Source of the DNA: Saprospiraceae bacterium
GTDB lineage: Bacteria; Bacteroidota; Bacteroidia; Chitinophagales; Saprospiraceae
Direction: 5' to 3'
Assembly (NCBI GenBank): GCA_022448955.1
Contig: JAKVCU010000060.1
Coordinates: 1-64,000 of the forward strand
Length of the DNA: 64,000 bases
The translations under genes and the position numbers were made by a program. Under the pieces are notes generated by a model. That model saw only the letters and a list, made by a program, of their open reading frames with translations. It did no database searches and was not told the origin of the DNA. How positions within the stretch are numbered: the stretch's first letter is position 1; each line of letters opens with the position of its first letter. This document shows, in pieces, positions 54,231-63,753 of this stretch.

Positions 54231-54956
54231 TCACATTTTCAAGTAAAAAGCCTTCGTCAATGCGATATATTCTTCTGTCCATTCATTTCTACCTTCATAC
54301 TGAATAATGAGCTCATCTTTTTTAAGGTCCTTAGGTGCTCGCCCAAATTCCATTAGAAGTCGCTCTATTGGCTTTTCTACTTTAGGTTTAACCTCTGTTA
54401 TCCTATGGCAATAGAGGCTATAACGTTCTGCTAGTTCCTTAAATCGAAGGCCTTCTATCAACGGTAAGACCAAGGCAAACCTTCCTTTTTCACTCAGCAA
54501 AGTCCTTACTGCTGACAACAAATCACCATGTGGTAATTTTACGGTATGTCTTACACTGTTACGATCCTGTTTGAAAGAAAAAGTTCCCCCGGAGAAGAAA
54601 GGTGGATTACTTACGATTAAATCATAAGGTCCTTTTCTGGCCTTTGCAAAATCTTGAACAGAAGTATGAAAAGCAGATAAGCGATCAGCCCAAGGGCATT
54701 TAGCCATATTCTCTTGAGTCTGTTCAAAAGATAGCTCATCAATTTCTACACCATGTATGTGAGCATAGGTATTTCGTTGCCCTAGCATGATCCCAATCAC
54801 CCCACTACCTGTTCCTATATCTAGAATATGCTCTGCTCCTTCCACATCAACCCAAGCTCCTAAAAGAACACCGTCTGTTCCAATTTTCATGGAGCATTTA
54901 TCCTGACGTATTTCAAACTGCTTAAACTTAAAAGTCTGTTCTTTTTCTATTTTCAT
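54231..54956 (-). CDS. tRNA1(Val) (adenine(37)-N6)-methyltransferase
   Basis: A class I SAM methyltransferase of the YfiC/TrmN6 type. It has FKFKQFEIRQDKCSMKIGTDGVLLGAW at the start (in parts FKFKQFEIRQDKC and MKIGTDGVLLGAW), motif I ILDIGTGSGVIGIML, and the N6-adenine NPPF motif IVSNPPFF. The SNPPFFSGG element is the adenine-flipping site, so base N6 methylation is well supported. The start at 54956 is preferred over 54974. It is monocistronic and convergent with the small HTH gene. Confidence 0.9.
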   Translation of the reverse strand: MKIEKEQTFKFKQFEIRQDKCSMKIGTDGVLLGAWVDVEGAEHILDIGTGSGVIGIMLGQRNTYAHIHGVEIDELSFEQTQENMAKCPWADRLSAFHTSVQDFAKARKGPYDLIVSNPPFFSGGTFSFKQDRNSVRHTVKLPHGDLLSAVRTLLSEKGRFALVLPLIEGLRFKELAERYSLYCHRITEVKPKVEKPIERLLMEFGRAPKDLKKDELIIQYEGRNEWTEEYIALTKAFYLKM

Positions 54957-55484
54957 AAATTTGGATTTTCCCAAAATTGACGCTCATTTTTCTTCCAACA
55001 ATAACAAAGATAAAGAGAACAAAGATGTCGAAGAAATTGAGTACATCTTAGCATCTCATTATAAAAGTAGGGAAAGAAAGCAGGCCTAATTAAAAATTAC
55101 CAACAATAATACATAGCAATTCAATCTAGGTTTATATCAAGTGTCAATATCTTAAAAAAAGATTGTTTTCGTGCAGAATTGGAAAGAAGATAGAACAAAT
55201 ACTTCATTTTACCACCATTATCATTAGAGCATAAAAAAGCAGCGGCATATTCATATCCAAAAAAACAGGAACTAAGGGCATGTTTAAATCTTCTACTGCA
55301 TGAAAACCAATGCTATGAAAACTATGCGTCCAATTGGATCGGTCACTTAGCTCACTAAGCTCTTCTCTTTGAACAAAACTTAAACATACATTAAAAAGCA
55401 AAATTGGAAGGATGGAAAAGGTAGCAGTACTATAGTTAATGGCTAATGGCATTTTATCACCATTAACCATTAACCATTAGCAAT
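54957..55484. other. Intergenic region with weak open frames only
   Basis: The 88-codon open frame on the minus strand (55204-55470) has a hydrophobic stretch but no recognised family, and a 42-codon TTG frame on the plus strand (54961-55089) is charged but unconvincing. A heptamer ACCATTA occurs three times in tandem at about 55459-55479. No RNA gene found. Confidence 0.35.
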
Positions 55485-57506
55485 CTAGTTGATATCATTC
55501 AAATTGCGAATAACAATTTGAGGATCATTAAACTGACTCACAATCGCTGTAAGTGTTACTTCATCACTAGGCAATGCGGTACTGGAGAAAGAAGCATCAC
55601 CGCGCGTAAACATCCCAATAGAACCAGATGCATCTGTAATAGTTGTCAAACCATTATAAACACCATCTGCACCACTAATAGAAACGCCAGAAATTACGAC
55701 TAAAGTGGACTCCCAGTCTTCTAAATTATCAATTACTTCTTGCACGGTCGCTACCCTTGGATCAGGCAATGTACCATTGCCAAAACTTAGAGCACTTTCA
55801 TTAGGAACGTTATTTACCTGCAGCAAGCCATTAAACTCAGATAATTCTTCACCACTTACTACAACTTCCAATTCTTCGCCCAAAGCAAAAGAATGTACAT
55901 CTTCAAAACGGACAACTATTCCACCAGATCCATCCTGTATAACAAGATTACGGCCTGTTAAGTTACCATTATTTATATCAGAAATAACGATACCTCTAAT
56001 TTTGCGTTCATTAGGAGCAACCGATGAACCACCTTCAAATAAATCACGTAATTCCATAATATCCATTTGAACTGGATCACCGCCGCCAGTTGAGCCACCG
56101 CCAGTTACATCATCGCCATTACGCATATTCAATTGTACCCCATTAAAATCTCCTACTAATGCCACTAATTCTACACTTCCACTTGGTAATGCATCCTCGG
56201 CAAAGGAAGCACCATTACGCGTAAACATCGGGATAGTACCCGTCGCATCTGTAACCGTTCTTGGACCAGCGAAATTACTACCACCAGTAATGGTAGCATC
56301 CATCACTTTTACAACAGTAGACTCCCATTGCTCTGCATTCGCTGTAATTTCAGCGATTGTTGCTTCTCTGGGAGTAGGTAGAACCCCTGTTCCCAAATTT
56401 GTAACATTTAAAAGAGGAACATTATTTACTTGTAATAAGCCACTAAATTCAGATAATTCCTGACCGCTTACATTCACCTCAATTTCTGTACCTAATGGCA
56501 GATTGTGGAAGTCAGTAAAACGAACAACGATACCACCTGTAGCATCTTGAACCATTAAGTTCTGCCCTACAATATTTGCAGCGTCATCATCAGAAACGAT
56601 CACCCCTTTGATTTTTTTACCTGATGGCCCTTCTGTTCCACCTGTTGCAAATAGCTCTCTTAATTCAATGATGTCCATTTGTTCTAAATCGCCACCTACA
56701 ACGGAGCCATCACAGCGCTCAGCTGCAAACTGTATATCATCTGTATCGCGAATAGTCAATTGGATATCATCACGGAATCTACCTAGTACAGCCGTTAATG
56801 AACCATTTCCTGTTGGTGTCAGCTCACTAGCGAAATCAGAGAAAGAACTTGTACGAAGTATAATGGTACGAGTATTACAATCCTGGATGTTCAAATTAGT
56901 AGAAATAACACCAGCGTAAGTTCCACCTGCCGCTTCTGGCGCAAACTCAACATCGTTCAACTGAACTAATGTATTCAATTTACTTGATAAGAAAGTAGGG
57001 TCATCTAATTGATCGATCGTGATCACTTCAGGCGTAACCTCTTGCCCTGTTTTACCTGGAATAACAAAGTCTTCCACTAAAACTTCCTCGATAGCATCAC
57101 CTTCTACGGTGCCACTAATTTGCGGCAACTCTGCGAAGTCCCCTACAAATAGTCCTTGGCAGCGCACAAAAACCTCACTTCCTTGAGGGTAAACATCAGA
57201 AAGTCCTACCAAATTCAAGCGAATTTGGATACCACCTGTTTCATCTTCGATCGTAAGATTTTTAAAGAAGTTACCAGATAGGTCATCTGCGATTACCACA
57301 CCGCGGATAATAAGATCATCTTCTACTAAAACAGCATCATTACCAATAGTATGTAATGCCTTTAATTCTGCAATAGTCGTATTTGCTGCGATATCTGCTA
57401 AACCATCTAAGCTGGGCTCATCAAATTCTAAATCCACACAAGCTGTAAAAGTTGTTGCAAGTAGAGCTATTGCTAAAAATAAATTGAAATTTTTGAAAAA
57501 TTTCAT
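55485..57506 (-). CDS. DUF5689 surface lipoprotein with three OB-fold-like repeats
   Basis: Lipoprotein signal with lipobox Cys23 (LATTFTAC). Three tandem modules of about 200 residues follow: 47-260, 277-467 and 481-673, each beginning with an xxELRxLFxxG segment, then an IKGVIVSDDDAANIVGQNL-type strand and a GLLQVNNV element. Modules 2 and 3 are closely similar, joined by a Gly/Ser/Thr linker at about 469-476. The modules resemble the OB-fold domains found in secreted nucleases such as YhcR. It ends immediately before a TonB receptor on the same strand and is probably a receptor partner on the cell surface (inference). Confidence 0.8.
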   Translation of the reverse strand: MKFFKNFNLFLAIALLATTFTACVDLEFDEPSLDGLADIAANTTIAELKALHTIGNDAVLVEDDLIIRGVVIADDLSGNFFKNLTIEDETGGIQIRLNLVGLSDVYPQGSEVFVRCQGLFVGDFAELPQISGTVEGDAIEEVLVEDFVIPGKTGQEVTPEVITIDQLDDPTFLSSKLNTLVQLNDVEFAPEAAGGTYAGVISTNLNIQDCNTRTIILRTSSFSDFASELTPTGNGSLTAVLGRFRDDIQLTIRDTDDIQFAAERCDGSVVGGDLEQMDIIELRELFATGGTEGPSGKKIKGVIVSDDDAANIVGQNLMVQDATGGIVVRFTDFHNLPLGTEIEVNVSGQELSEFSGLLQVNNVPLLNVTNLGTGVLPTPREATIAEITANAEQWESTVVKVMDATITGGSNFAGPRTVTDATGTIPMFTRNGASFAEDALPSGSVELVALVGDFNGVQLNMRNGDDVTGGGSTGGGDPVQMDIMELRDLFEGGSSVAPNERKIRGIVISDINNGNLTGRNLVIQDGSGGIVVRFEDVHSFALGEELEVVVSGEELSEFNGLLQVNNVPNESALSFGNGTLPDPRVATVQEVIDNLEDWESTLVVISGVSISGADGVYNGLTTITDASGSIGMFTRGDASFSSTALPSDEVTLTAIVSQFNDPQIVIRNLNDIN

Positions 57507-57563
57507 TGTTCTATTATTTATAAATTTTGAATAAAGCTAGCGTATTATTCACTAGCTCATTGT

Positions 57564-60422
57564 TTATATTCTAAGAGAAAGATTCACGAAATAAGTACGT
57601 CCAAAGCTATAAAAATAGCGATTTGGAAACAGGTCAACATCCTTTCCTTCAAAATCAAAACGGAACTGTTCGTACCCACCTGTGATAAAGTCTTGATTAT
57701 CTAGAATGTTGCTGACACCTACATTTAAGTAGATAAAGAAGCTTGAACTTTGTGTTCTAACTCTCCAAGATTTACCACCGAATAAATCCAAAGTGAATGC
57801 AGATGGTGCTTTTTCTTGATCAAGGATATCGTTCCAAAGGTCAGAATCTGGTTCGATGGCTTGGCCAGGGAATTGTGGTTCACCTGCCACCAAAGAAATA
57901 GCTTCTAAACTTCTTCTTAATGGATAAACATCAATCCATACATTATCGAAGTAATTCAAGTTAAGGTTCAAGAACCAATAATCAGGAGAATTATAATTAA
58001 TACCAATGCTATATGCCGTCTGAGGCGTACCTGGTACATTAAAGTTCTTCATAAAGATCGTTTGGAAGTTACCTTCCAATAAGTTGCTTGTACTAAATTC
58101 TGAGTACAATTCAGCGTCTGTTGGTCTGCTTGTGTAGATATACTGACCGAGAGCAGCAACTGCATTAAATTTCAAGCCTGGTAACAATCCAGAGACATCA
58201 ATTTCGCCAGCTAATTCCAGCCCTGCATGTTGAATATCTAATCCTCTCATGATAAAGGAGAAAAATGCATTATCTCCATTAGCTTGATTAAGGTTAAATC
58301 TTTCGTTATCATCTAAGAATAATACTCTATTGTAAGTTCTATTCTTAAAGGTAGTATAATAGCCCATTGCACGAATCTTTGCGTAGGGCGCTTTCAGCAA
58401 ATAACCAGCTTCGATAGAAGTAATTTGCTCTTGTTCTAGATTACCTACTAAAAGGTTCTGTGTTCTTGGTGTGATGAAAGCATTACGAGAGAATGGTGCT
58501 CTCATTTGGAAAGAAGCATTTGCAATCAGGTAGTTACGACCATCAATTTTGTAGGTAGCACCTAATTTACCTCCATAATCAAAGAAAGAAGCTTCTTCTG
58601 ACTTGCCTTGTGAATTTTCAGGAGCACGGCCATTTCTATATAAACCGTTTCTCCAAAATCTTTTTTGACTAGCATTAGCAGCAAGGAAGAAATCGAACTT
58701 ACGGAAACGGAATTCAGACTGCACCCATGCCCCTAGATTACGATTATGGATTTCATAGTTAAATCCAAAAACATCTCCTTCTGTCACAGCACGGTTAGGG
58801 TTATCCAAATTATTTTGTTCTTGGGTATCTACTTGTCCAGAAACTCTAAACTTGTTTACATCCAAGAAATAATCTGCGCCCAGCAAATCATCCACTGTTT
58901 TAAAGGTGTGATTTACTTGCCATTGATAACTCAAGCCACCAGCGATAGTGACGTTGTCATTTAAAATGCTTTCTATATTAGTGTAGAAGTTTGCCGTTTG
59001 GCTATCAAATCGACGTTCTTCTATGATATATTTAGCGCGCTGTCCAGTTACGTTATTCCCTTCAATACCGCCAGCATTAATAACAGTTTGGAAATTGCGA
59101 GGACTTTGGTTAGCCGCATACATGGCATTCCAATCTAACTGTAGTAAGTCTGGATTATTTTGGAATTGTTGTAATACCGCATCAAACTGATCATTATCCA
59201 CAAAACTTGGCAATCGACGATAATAATCAGGCCTTGGATCATCGCCATCTCCCCATTCGATAGCCGTCGTACCATATCTACCATCTTGGAAAGAAACTGC
59301 CGTGGTAAGATTCGTTCTTTCAGATATCTTAAGATCATGACGAAGAATAGCCATTGGTTGATTACTAGTAGCTATTCTAGCATTCCTTTTTTCGCCATTT
59401 TGATAACCCCAGTTAGGATTGTAATAATTATTACCAGACAAATCATACAATTCTTGGGTAGATGCAGCTGATCGACCACGTTTATTTGGCGCACCAAATA
59501 CGGTAAGGTTGATTATATTATTGTCATTGATTTTCTTATCAACGGATAAGAAATAGCTGTATGCATCATAAGGTGTACCATCGATATACCCCTCTTCTGC
59601 CCAACGGCGAGAACCTGATAAAGTAAACGCCCAGCCATTCTTCAATAATCCAGTGGAATAAGTTGCCATTACACGGTTGCGGTAAGTACGATTAGAAACA
59701 GCATAAGAAGCACGCACTTGCTTTCTCTGACGAGAAGCACGTGTATCGATGCTAGAAGCACCACCAATACCTCCATAAGCATAAGGTGTAGCTCCTAATC
59801 CAACCGTATTACTACGGTTACGAAGTACGTCATTCAGGCCTCCCCACACGCTCCAAATTACACGACCATTATCGAGGTCATTCATTGGAATACCGTTAAG
59901 CATCAACTGTGTATCCTCTGAATCATAACCTCTAATTCTGAATCGAGCAGGACCAAAGACAAAGGCTGCAGTGGAGATAAACACATCTCTTGAAGCGGTC
60001 AAGATTCCCGATATACTCGAGGCGCCTTCACTCTCTAGGTCGTTTGTGGACAAGCTTACGGTAGGGATCAAATCTTCTGCGGCGATTTGGTCAATATCTT
60101 CTTTTGGTTCTAGTCGGATGGTACCGACGCTTTGTGTGTTTGCGTTTCCTATACTAACTTCTTTGTCTACTGCTTGATAACCATCTTTAGATATCGTCAA
60201 GACAAGGTTCATATTTGAACCAGATACACGTAAGCTAAAATTTCCTTCAGGGTCAGAAAATGCTGACGAATTTAGCTGACGAATTTCTACCCCGGGGATA
60301 GCTTCGTCTGTTTGTGCGTCTTGAATACGTCCTTTGATGATAGTTACTTGTGCAGATAGAGAAGAGGAGATAGAGAAACAGATGCAAACCAATGCGATGA
60401 GATTTCTCGATAATTTGGACAT
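57564..60422 (-). CDS. TonB-dependent outer-membrane receptor with carboxypeptidase-regulatory domain
   Basis: Signal peptide (about 1-24, ending SLSAQ) is followed by a CarboxypepD-reg-like domain (about 28-110: IKGRIQDAQTDEAIPGVEI). The plug comes at about 125-240 (FGPARFRIRGYDSEDTQLML, GGIGGASSIDTRAS), and a large barrel ends at the aromatic-poor LSLRI terminus. A DUF5689 lipoprotein gene begins 57 bases after its stop, so the two are an operon, comparable to receptor/lipoprotein pairs for nutrient uptake. The ATG at 60422 (MSKLSRNL) begins the signal peptide; 60467 is rejected as start. A -7 box lies at 60451-60458. Confidence 0.9.
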   Translation of the reverse strand: MSKLSRNLIALVCICFSISSSLSAQVTIIKGRIQDAQTDEAIPGVEIRQLNSSAFSDPEGNFSLRVSGSNMNLVLTISKDGYQAVDKEVSIGNANTQSVGTIRLEPKEDIDQIAAEDLIPTVSLSTNDLESEGASSISGILTASRDVFISTAAFVFGPARFRIRGYDSEDTQLMLNGIPMNDLDNGRVIWSVWGGLNDVLRNRSNTVGLGATPYAYGGIGGASSIDTRASRQRKQVRASYAVSNRTYRNRVMATYSTGLLKNGWAFTLSGSRRWAEEGYIDGTPYDAYSYFLSVDKKINDNNIINLTVFGAPNKRGRSAASTQELYDLSGNNYYNPNWGYQNGEKRNARIATSNQPMAILRHDLKISERTNLTTAVSFQDGRYGTTAIEWGDGDDPRPDYYRRLPSFVDNDQFDAVLQQFQNNPDLLQLDWNAMYAANQSPRNFQTVINAGGIEGNNVTGQRAKYIIEERRFDSQTANFYTNIESILNDNVTIAGGLSYQWQVNHTFKTVDDLLGADYFLDVNKFRVSGQVDTQEQNNLDNPNRAVTEGDVFGFNYEIHNRNLGAWVQSEFRFRKFDFFLAANASQKRFWRNGLYRNGRAPENSQGKSEEASFFDYGGKLGATYKIDGRNYLIANASFQMRAPFSRNAFITPRTQNLLVGNLEQEQITSIEAGYLLKAPYAKIRAMGYYTTFKNRTYNRVLFLDDNERFNLNQANGDNAFFSFIMRGLDIQHAGLELAGEIDVSGLLPGLKFNAVAALGQYIYTSRPTDAELYSEFSTSNLLEGNFQTIFMKNFNVPGTPQTAYSIGINYNSPDYWFLNLNLNYFDNVWIDVYPLRRSLEAISLVAGEPQFPGQAIEPDSDLWNDILDQEKAPSAFTLDLFGGKSWRVRTQSSSFFIYLNVGVSNILDNQDFITGGYEQFRFDFEGKDVDLFPNRYFYSFGRTYFVNLSLRI

Positions 60423-60450
60423 AATTTTCAAAAAAAACTTTTGTGAGCCG

Positions 60451-60458
60451 CAAAGGTA
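60451..60458 (-). promoter_or_regulatory. Candidate -7 box for the TonB receptor/DUF5689 operon
   Basis: On the minus strand this reads TACCTTTG followed by C, matching TAnnTTTG. It would give a short leader of about 22 bases. No -33 TTG at normal spacing. Confidence 0.45.
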
Positions 60459-60712
60459 ACATTTCAATTAGATATGCATAGATTTATTCAAAAAATTAAC
60501 ATAAAGTTCATCCGAATATTGTCTTTTTTATCCCTAACTTCGCCCAAGTTTTATAGATTTCAGCTAGTTTTAGCTGAGCTGAATAAAATAAAATTTGGTG
60601 GGATTAGAGTTTCATCCATAAACTTTACAAAACCCAGCATCCTATATCCAATTGAACTTTGTTCGTATTTTGGGGTATTGATGTGATATATGATTCAAGA
60701 AAACGTAACAAG

Positions 60713-61234
60713 ATGATCGATAAAATATTTGTTGTCTTTGCAATAGTGTTAGCCTGTACATCATGTGTTAGTATACCTGAGGGGGCTACTGCTGTATCGC
60801 CATTTGACATCAATCAATACAAGGGTACATGGTATGAAATTGCTAGGATGGATCTAAAATTTGAGCGAAACCTCAATAACACTACCGCTACTTACACTTT
60901 AAAAGAAGATGGAACTGTAGAAGTAAAAAACAGAGGTTATAACTATGTTAAGGAAGAATGGACGGAAGCCATAGGAAAGGCCAAATTTGTAGGTGACAAT
61001 ACTAAAGGAAGGTTAAAAGTCTCCTTTTTTGGTCCCTTTTATGGCGCTTACAACGTCATAGCATTAGATCAAGACTATCAATATGCTTTGGTAGCAGGTG
61101 GGGATGTTGATTACATGTGGATTTTATCAAGGGAAAACAGCATACCCGATACCATTAAAGAAAATTATTTGGCGAAAGCCAAAGTACTGGGTTTCAAAAC
61201 AGATGAACTCATTTGGGTAGAACACGACAAATAG
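60713..61234 (+). CDS. blc: Lipocalin-family outer-membrane lipoprotein (Blc-like)
   Basis: A lipoprotein signal precedes a cysteine pair Cys15/Cys18 (VLACTSC), one of which is the lipid-anchor site. The lipocalin signature follows: YKGTWYEIARMDLKFERNLNN (GxW motif), the TATYTLKEDGTVEVKNRGYN strand pair and the closing YALVAGGDVDYMWILSR. It is 173 residues long, the size of bacterial lipocalin Blc, which binds lysophospholipids or fatty acids at the outer membrane. The start at 60713 is the ATG opening the signal; 60659 would be TTG and adds a non-signal stretch. Divergent from the TonB receptor. Confidence 0.88.
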   Translation: MIDKIFVVFAIVLACTSCVSIPEGATAVSPFDINQYKGTWYEIARMDLKFERNLNNTTATYTLKEDGTVEVKNRGYNYVKEEWTEAIGKAKFVGDNTKGRLKVSFFGPFYGAYNVIALDQDYQYALVAGGDVDYMWILSRENSIPDTIKENYLAKAKVLGFKTDELIWVEHDK

Positions 61235-61261
61235 TAGAAGCATACTTGCACAGTATCTCTA

Positions 61262-61306
61262 GCCTGAAAGCTGATGCTAGGCAGCAACTGGTACAATAAA
61301 AACTAG
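61262..61306. repeat. Degenerate fragment of the dispersed repeat
   Basis: GCCTGAAAGCTGATGCTAGGC followed by AACTGGTACAATAAAA resembles the left-half motif (GGCTGAAATTGGTACAATAAA) of the repeat at 9624 and 40941. The match is partial. It lies 12 bases before the secreted EEP gene, in its promoter area. Confidence 0.4.
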
Positions 61307-61317
61307 AAAACTATATA

Positions 61318-62352
61318 ATGAATCGCACAATTATTCTATTCGTATTCGTTCTTACAGCTTATTTCGCGCAAGCGCAGGATCAACAATACCGCGTAAGTGC
61401 CATGGGCTTTTACAACTTTGAAAACCTTTTTGACTTGGAAGATCACCCTGAAAAAAGGGATGAAGAATTTACACCAGAGGGTAGTAAAAACTACACCAAA
61501 GAGGTATATGAAGAAAAGTTGGATCACCTTGCTAGAGTCGTTGCTGAACTAGGTACAGACTTAAGTCCGGATGGTCTGGCTTTATTAGGTGTTGCTGAGA
61601 TCGAAAACCGCACGGTATTGGAAGATTTTGTAAAACATCCACGTCTTGCTGATCGTAAGTACAGTATTGTTCATTATGAATCTCCTGATTTTCGGGGCAT
61701 TGACGTTGGCTTATTATATCAGCCAAAATATTTTCAACCGACTAGTAGTCAGGCATTACCTGTAGTGATGTACAATGATGATGGAAGAAGACGTTATACC
61801 CGAGACATCTTACTAGTGAGTGGTCAGTTTGATGGTGAAGAAATCCATGTTTTAGTTAATCATTGGCCTTCTAGGAGTGGTGGGCAAGCTGCCTCTCAGC
61901 CATACCGTAATGCAGCAGCAGCAGTATGTAAAAGTGTAGTGGACTCTCTCAACAAGTTAGATTCGAATGCCAAGATACTCATCATGGGAGACTTAAATGA
62001 TGATCCAACTAGCCCTAGCGTAGCTAAGGTGCTTGGTGCCAAAAAGAAAAAAACAAAAGTGCGCAAAGGTGGCTTATACAATCCAATGTATGATTATTAC
62101 AGAAAAGGAATTGGCACCTTAGCATGGAGAGACTCTTGGAATTTATTTGATCAGATCTTAGTTTCTAAGGGTTGGTTGAATAAAAGCGATGGTTATTTTT
62201 ACCATCAAACCCAGATTCACAACAAAAATTATCTAGTACAAAAAACTGGACATTTTAGAGGGTATCCATTCCGAAGCTATTCAGGAAATACTTATCTTGG
62301 TGGCTACAGTGATCATTTCCCTGTGTATATCTATGTGATTAAGCCTATATAA
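61318..62352 (+). CDS. Secreted endonuclease/exonuclease/phosphatase (EEP) family enzyme
   Basis: Signal peptide (1-19, ending AQAQ) exports the enzyme. The metal-dependent phosphoesterase motifs are intact: FYNFENLFD, Glu94 in GVAEIENR, His182 in VNHWPSR, Asp225 and Asn227 in MGDLNDDP, and the terminal SDHFPV with His333. EEP enzymes cleave phosphodiesters in nucleic acids or phosphomonoesters in inositol and sphingolipid head groups. No T9SS or PKD domain is attached. It faces the DUF5689/TonB receptor operon across 0.85 kb, suggesting shared substrate use, and is followed 2 bases later by a helicase gene. Confidence 0.88.
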   Translation: MNRTIILFVFVLTAYFAQAQDQQYRVSAMGFYNFENLFDLEDHPEKRDEEFTPEGSKNYTKEVYEEKLDHLARVVAELGTDLSPDGLALLGVAEIENRTVLEDFVKHPRLADRKYSIVHYESPDFRGIDVGLLYQPKYFQPTSSQALPVVMYNDDGRRRYTRDILLVSGQFDGEEIHVLVNHWPSRSGGQAASQPYRNAAAAVCKSVVDSLNKLDSNAKILIMGDLNDDPTSPSVAKVLGAKKKKTKVRKGGLYNPMYDYYRKGIGTLAWRDSWNLFDQILVSKGWLNKSDGYFYHQTQIHNKNYLVQKTGHFRGYPFRSYSGNTYLGGYSDHFPVYIYVIKPI

Positions 62353-62353
62353 A

Positions 62354-63643
62354 TTGTTAGACAAACAACCCATAGAACTTAGCGATGATTTTAAGTATGC
62401 GCTCGACCAAGTAGAGAAAGCTCATAAGAGCATCTTTATTACTGGTCGAGCGGGCACTGGTAAATCTACATTATTACAGCTTTTCAGAAATACTACGCGC
62501 AAAAAGTGTGTGGTCTTAGCCCCTACCGGTATTGCTGCTCTAAACGTGAAAGGTCAGACTATACATTCCTTTTTTGGCTTCCCTCCTCGCCCATTGAGCA
62601 AACGAGACATTAAAAAACGACGCAATTCAAGGCTATATAAAAATCTAGAGGTACTCATTATTGATGAAATATCGATGGTTCGAGCAGATATGCTCGATAA
62701 CATTGATCATTTCCTTCGAATCAATCGAAACATCAATTTGCCTTTCGGCGATGTTCAGGTAGTTTTCTTTGGAGATTTATTTCAGTTACCACCTGTTGTT
62801 TCTACGGAAGTGGAAAAGCAGATGTTCAGAACCCAATATGAGTCTCCTTATTTCTTTTCTGCAAAGGTTTTTGAAGAATTTGAAATGGAGCAATTAGAAT
62901 TGCGCAAAGTATACCGACAAGAAGGGCGTCATTTCCTACGTTTATTAGATGCTATTCGACTGAATCAAGCGGACTACGACGATTTAGAGGATTTGAATGA
63001 AAGGCACCAACCCAATTTTTCACCAGAAGAATTTTACATCACCTTATCGGCTAGAAATGCCAAGGTCAATTCCATTAATGATAAAGCACTCAAAGATATT
63101 CCATTTGACGAGGAGGTATACTTAGCATCTGTCACTGGAGATTTTAATCCGCGCCTTTTCCCTACCGATGCTGCACTAAAACTAAAGCTCCATGCGCAGG
63201 TAATGTTCATCAAAAATGATCCAGACAAGCGTTTTGTGAATGGTACGATTGGAAAAGTTACTAAACTAGAAAACGACAAAATCACTATTCAAGTAGATGA
63301 AAATGGCGAAAAGCAAGTCATTAAGGTCGAGCGTTTTGAATGGGAGATACTTCGTTATCAGGCTAGTAAAGAAGACCTCAATAAAATTGAAACTAAAGTC
63401 GCTGGCACCTTTAAACAATTTCCATTACGTCTAGCTTGGGCAGTGACCATTCATAAAGCGCAAGGAAAGACCTTCGATAAGGTCATTATTGATCTTGGCC
63501 GTGGTGCTTTTGAGCATGGTCAGACTTATGTTGCATTAAGCCGGTGTCGCACCTTAGCAGGTATTATCTTAAGACAGCGGTTAAAAGGTAGTGATATTAT
63601 GGTAGATGAGCGAGTGGTAGCATATTATGAAAAAAACTTTTAA
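62354..63643 (+). CDS. Pif1/RecD-like SF1 helicase
   Basis: An SF1 helicase of the Pif1/RecD2 group, with no signal peptide. Walker A is GRAGTGKST (31-39), motif Ia is APTGIAALNVKGQTIHSFFG (56-75), Walker B is LIIDEISM (101-108) and motif III is FFGDLFQLPPV (138-148). The C-terminal UvrD-C2-like IHKAQGKTFDKVIID and YVALSRCR complete the core. It is a compact 429 residues. It starts with TTG, with no ATG in frame before Walker A, 1 base after the EEP stop codon, so it is probably translationally coupled to a secreted enzyme, which is an odd pairing. Confidence 0.85.
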   Translation: MLDKQPIELSDDFKYALDQVEKAHKSIFITGRAGTGKSTLLQLFRNTTRKKCVVLAPTGIAALNVKGQTIHSFFGFPPRPLSKRDIKKRRNSRLYKNLEVLIIDEISMVRADMLDNIDHFLRINRNINLPFGDVQVVFFGDLFQLPPVVSTEVEKQMFRTQYESPYFFSAKVFEEFEMEQLELRKVYRQEGRHFLRLLDAIRLNQADYDDLEDLNERHQPNFSPEEFYITLSARNAKVNSINDKALKDIPFDEEVYLASVTGDFNPRLFPTDAALKLKLHAQVMFIKNDPDKRFVNGTIGKVTKLENDKITIQVDENGEKQVIKVERFEWEILRYQASKEDLNKIETKVAGTFKQFPLRLAWAVTIHKAQGKTFDKVIIDLGRGAFEHGQTYVALSRCRTLAGIILRQRLKGSDIMVDERVVAYYEKNF

Positions 63644-63753
63644 CCAAATAAAGTACCTTAATCTAACTTCCCTACCGAATTATTTCATTTTTTTTTGTAT
63701 TTTAGACAGACATTATCTTGAAAACAATTTTTGTTCATTCAAAATTTAATGAT

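Noticed and set aside
54961-55089. 42-codon TTG-start frame with charged sequence
   Set aside because: The start is a weak TTG next to the start of a divergent gene, and no homologue can be named.
55204-55470. 88-codon open frame on the minus strand
   Set aside because: No family match, start lies in a tandem heptamer repeat, and no terminator or promoter supports it.
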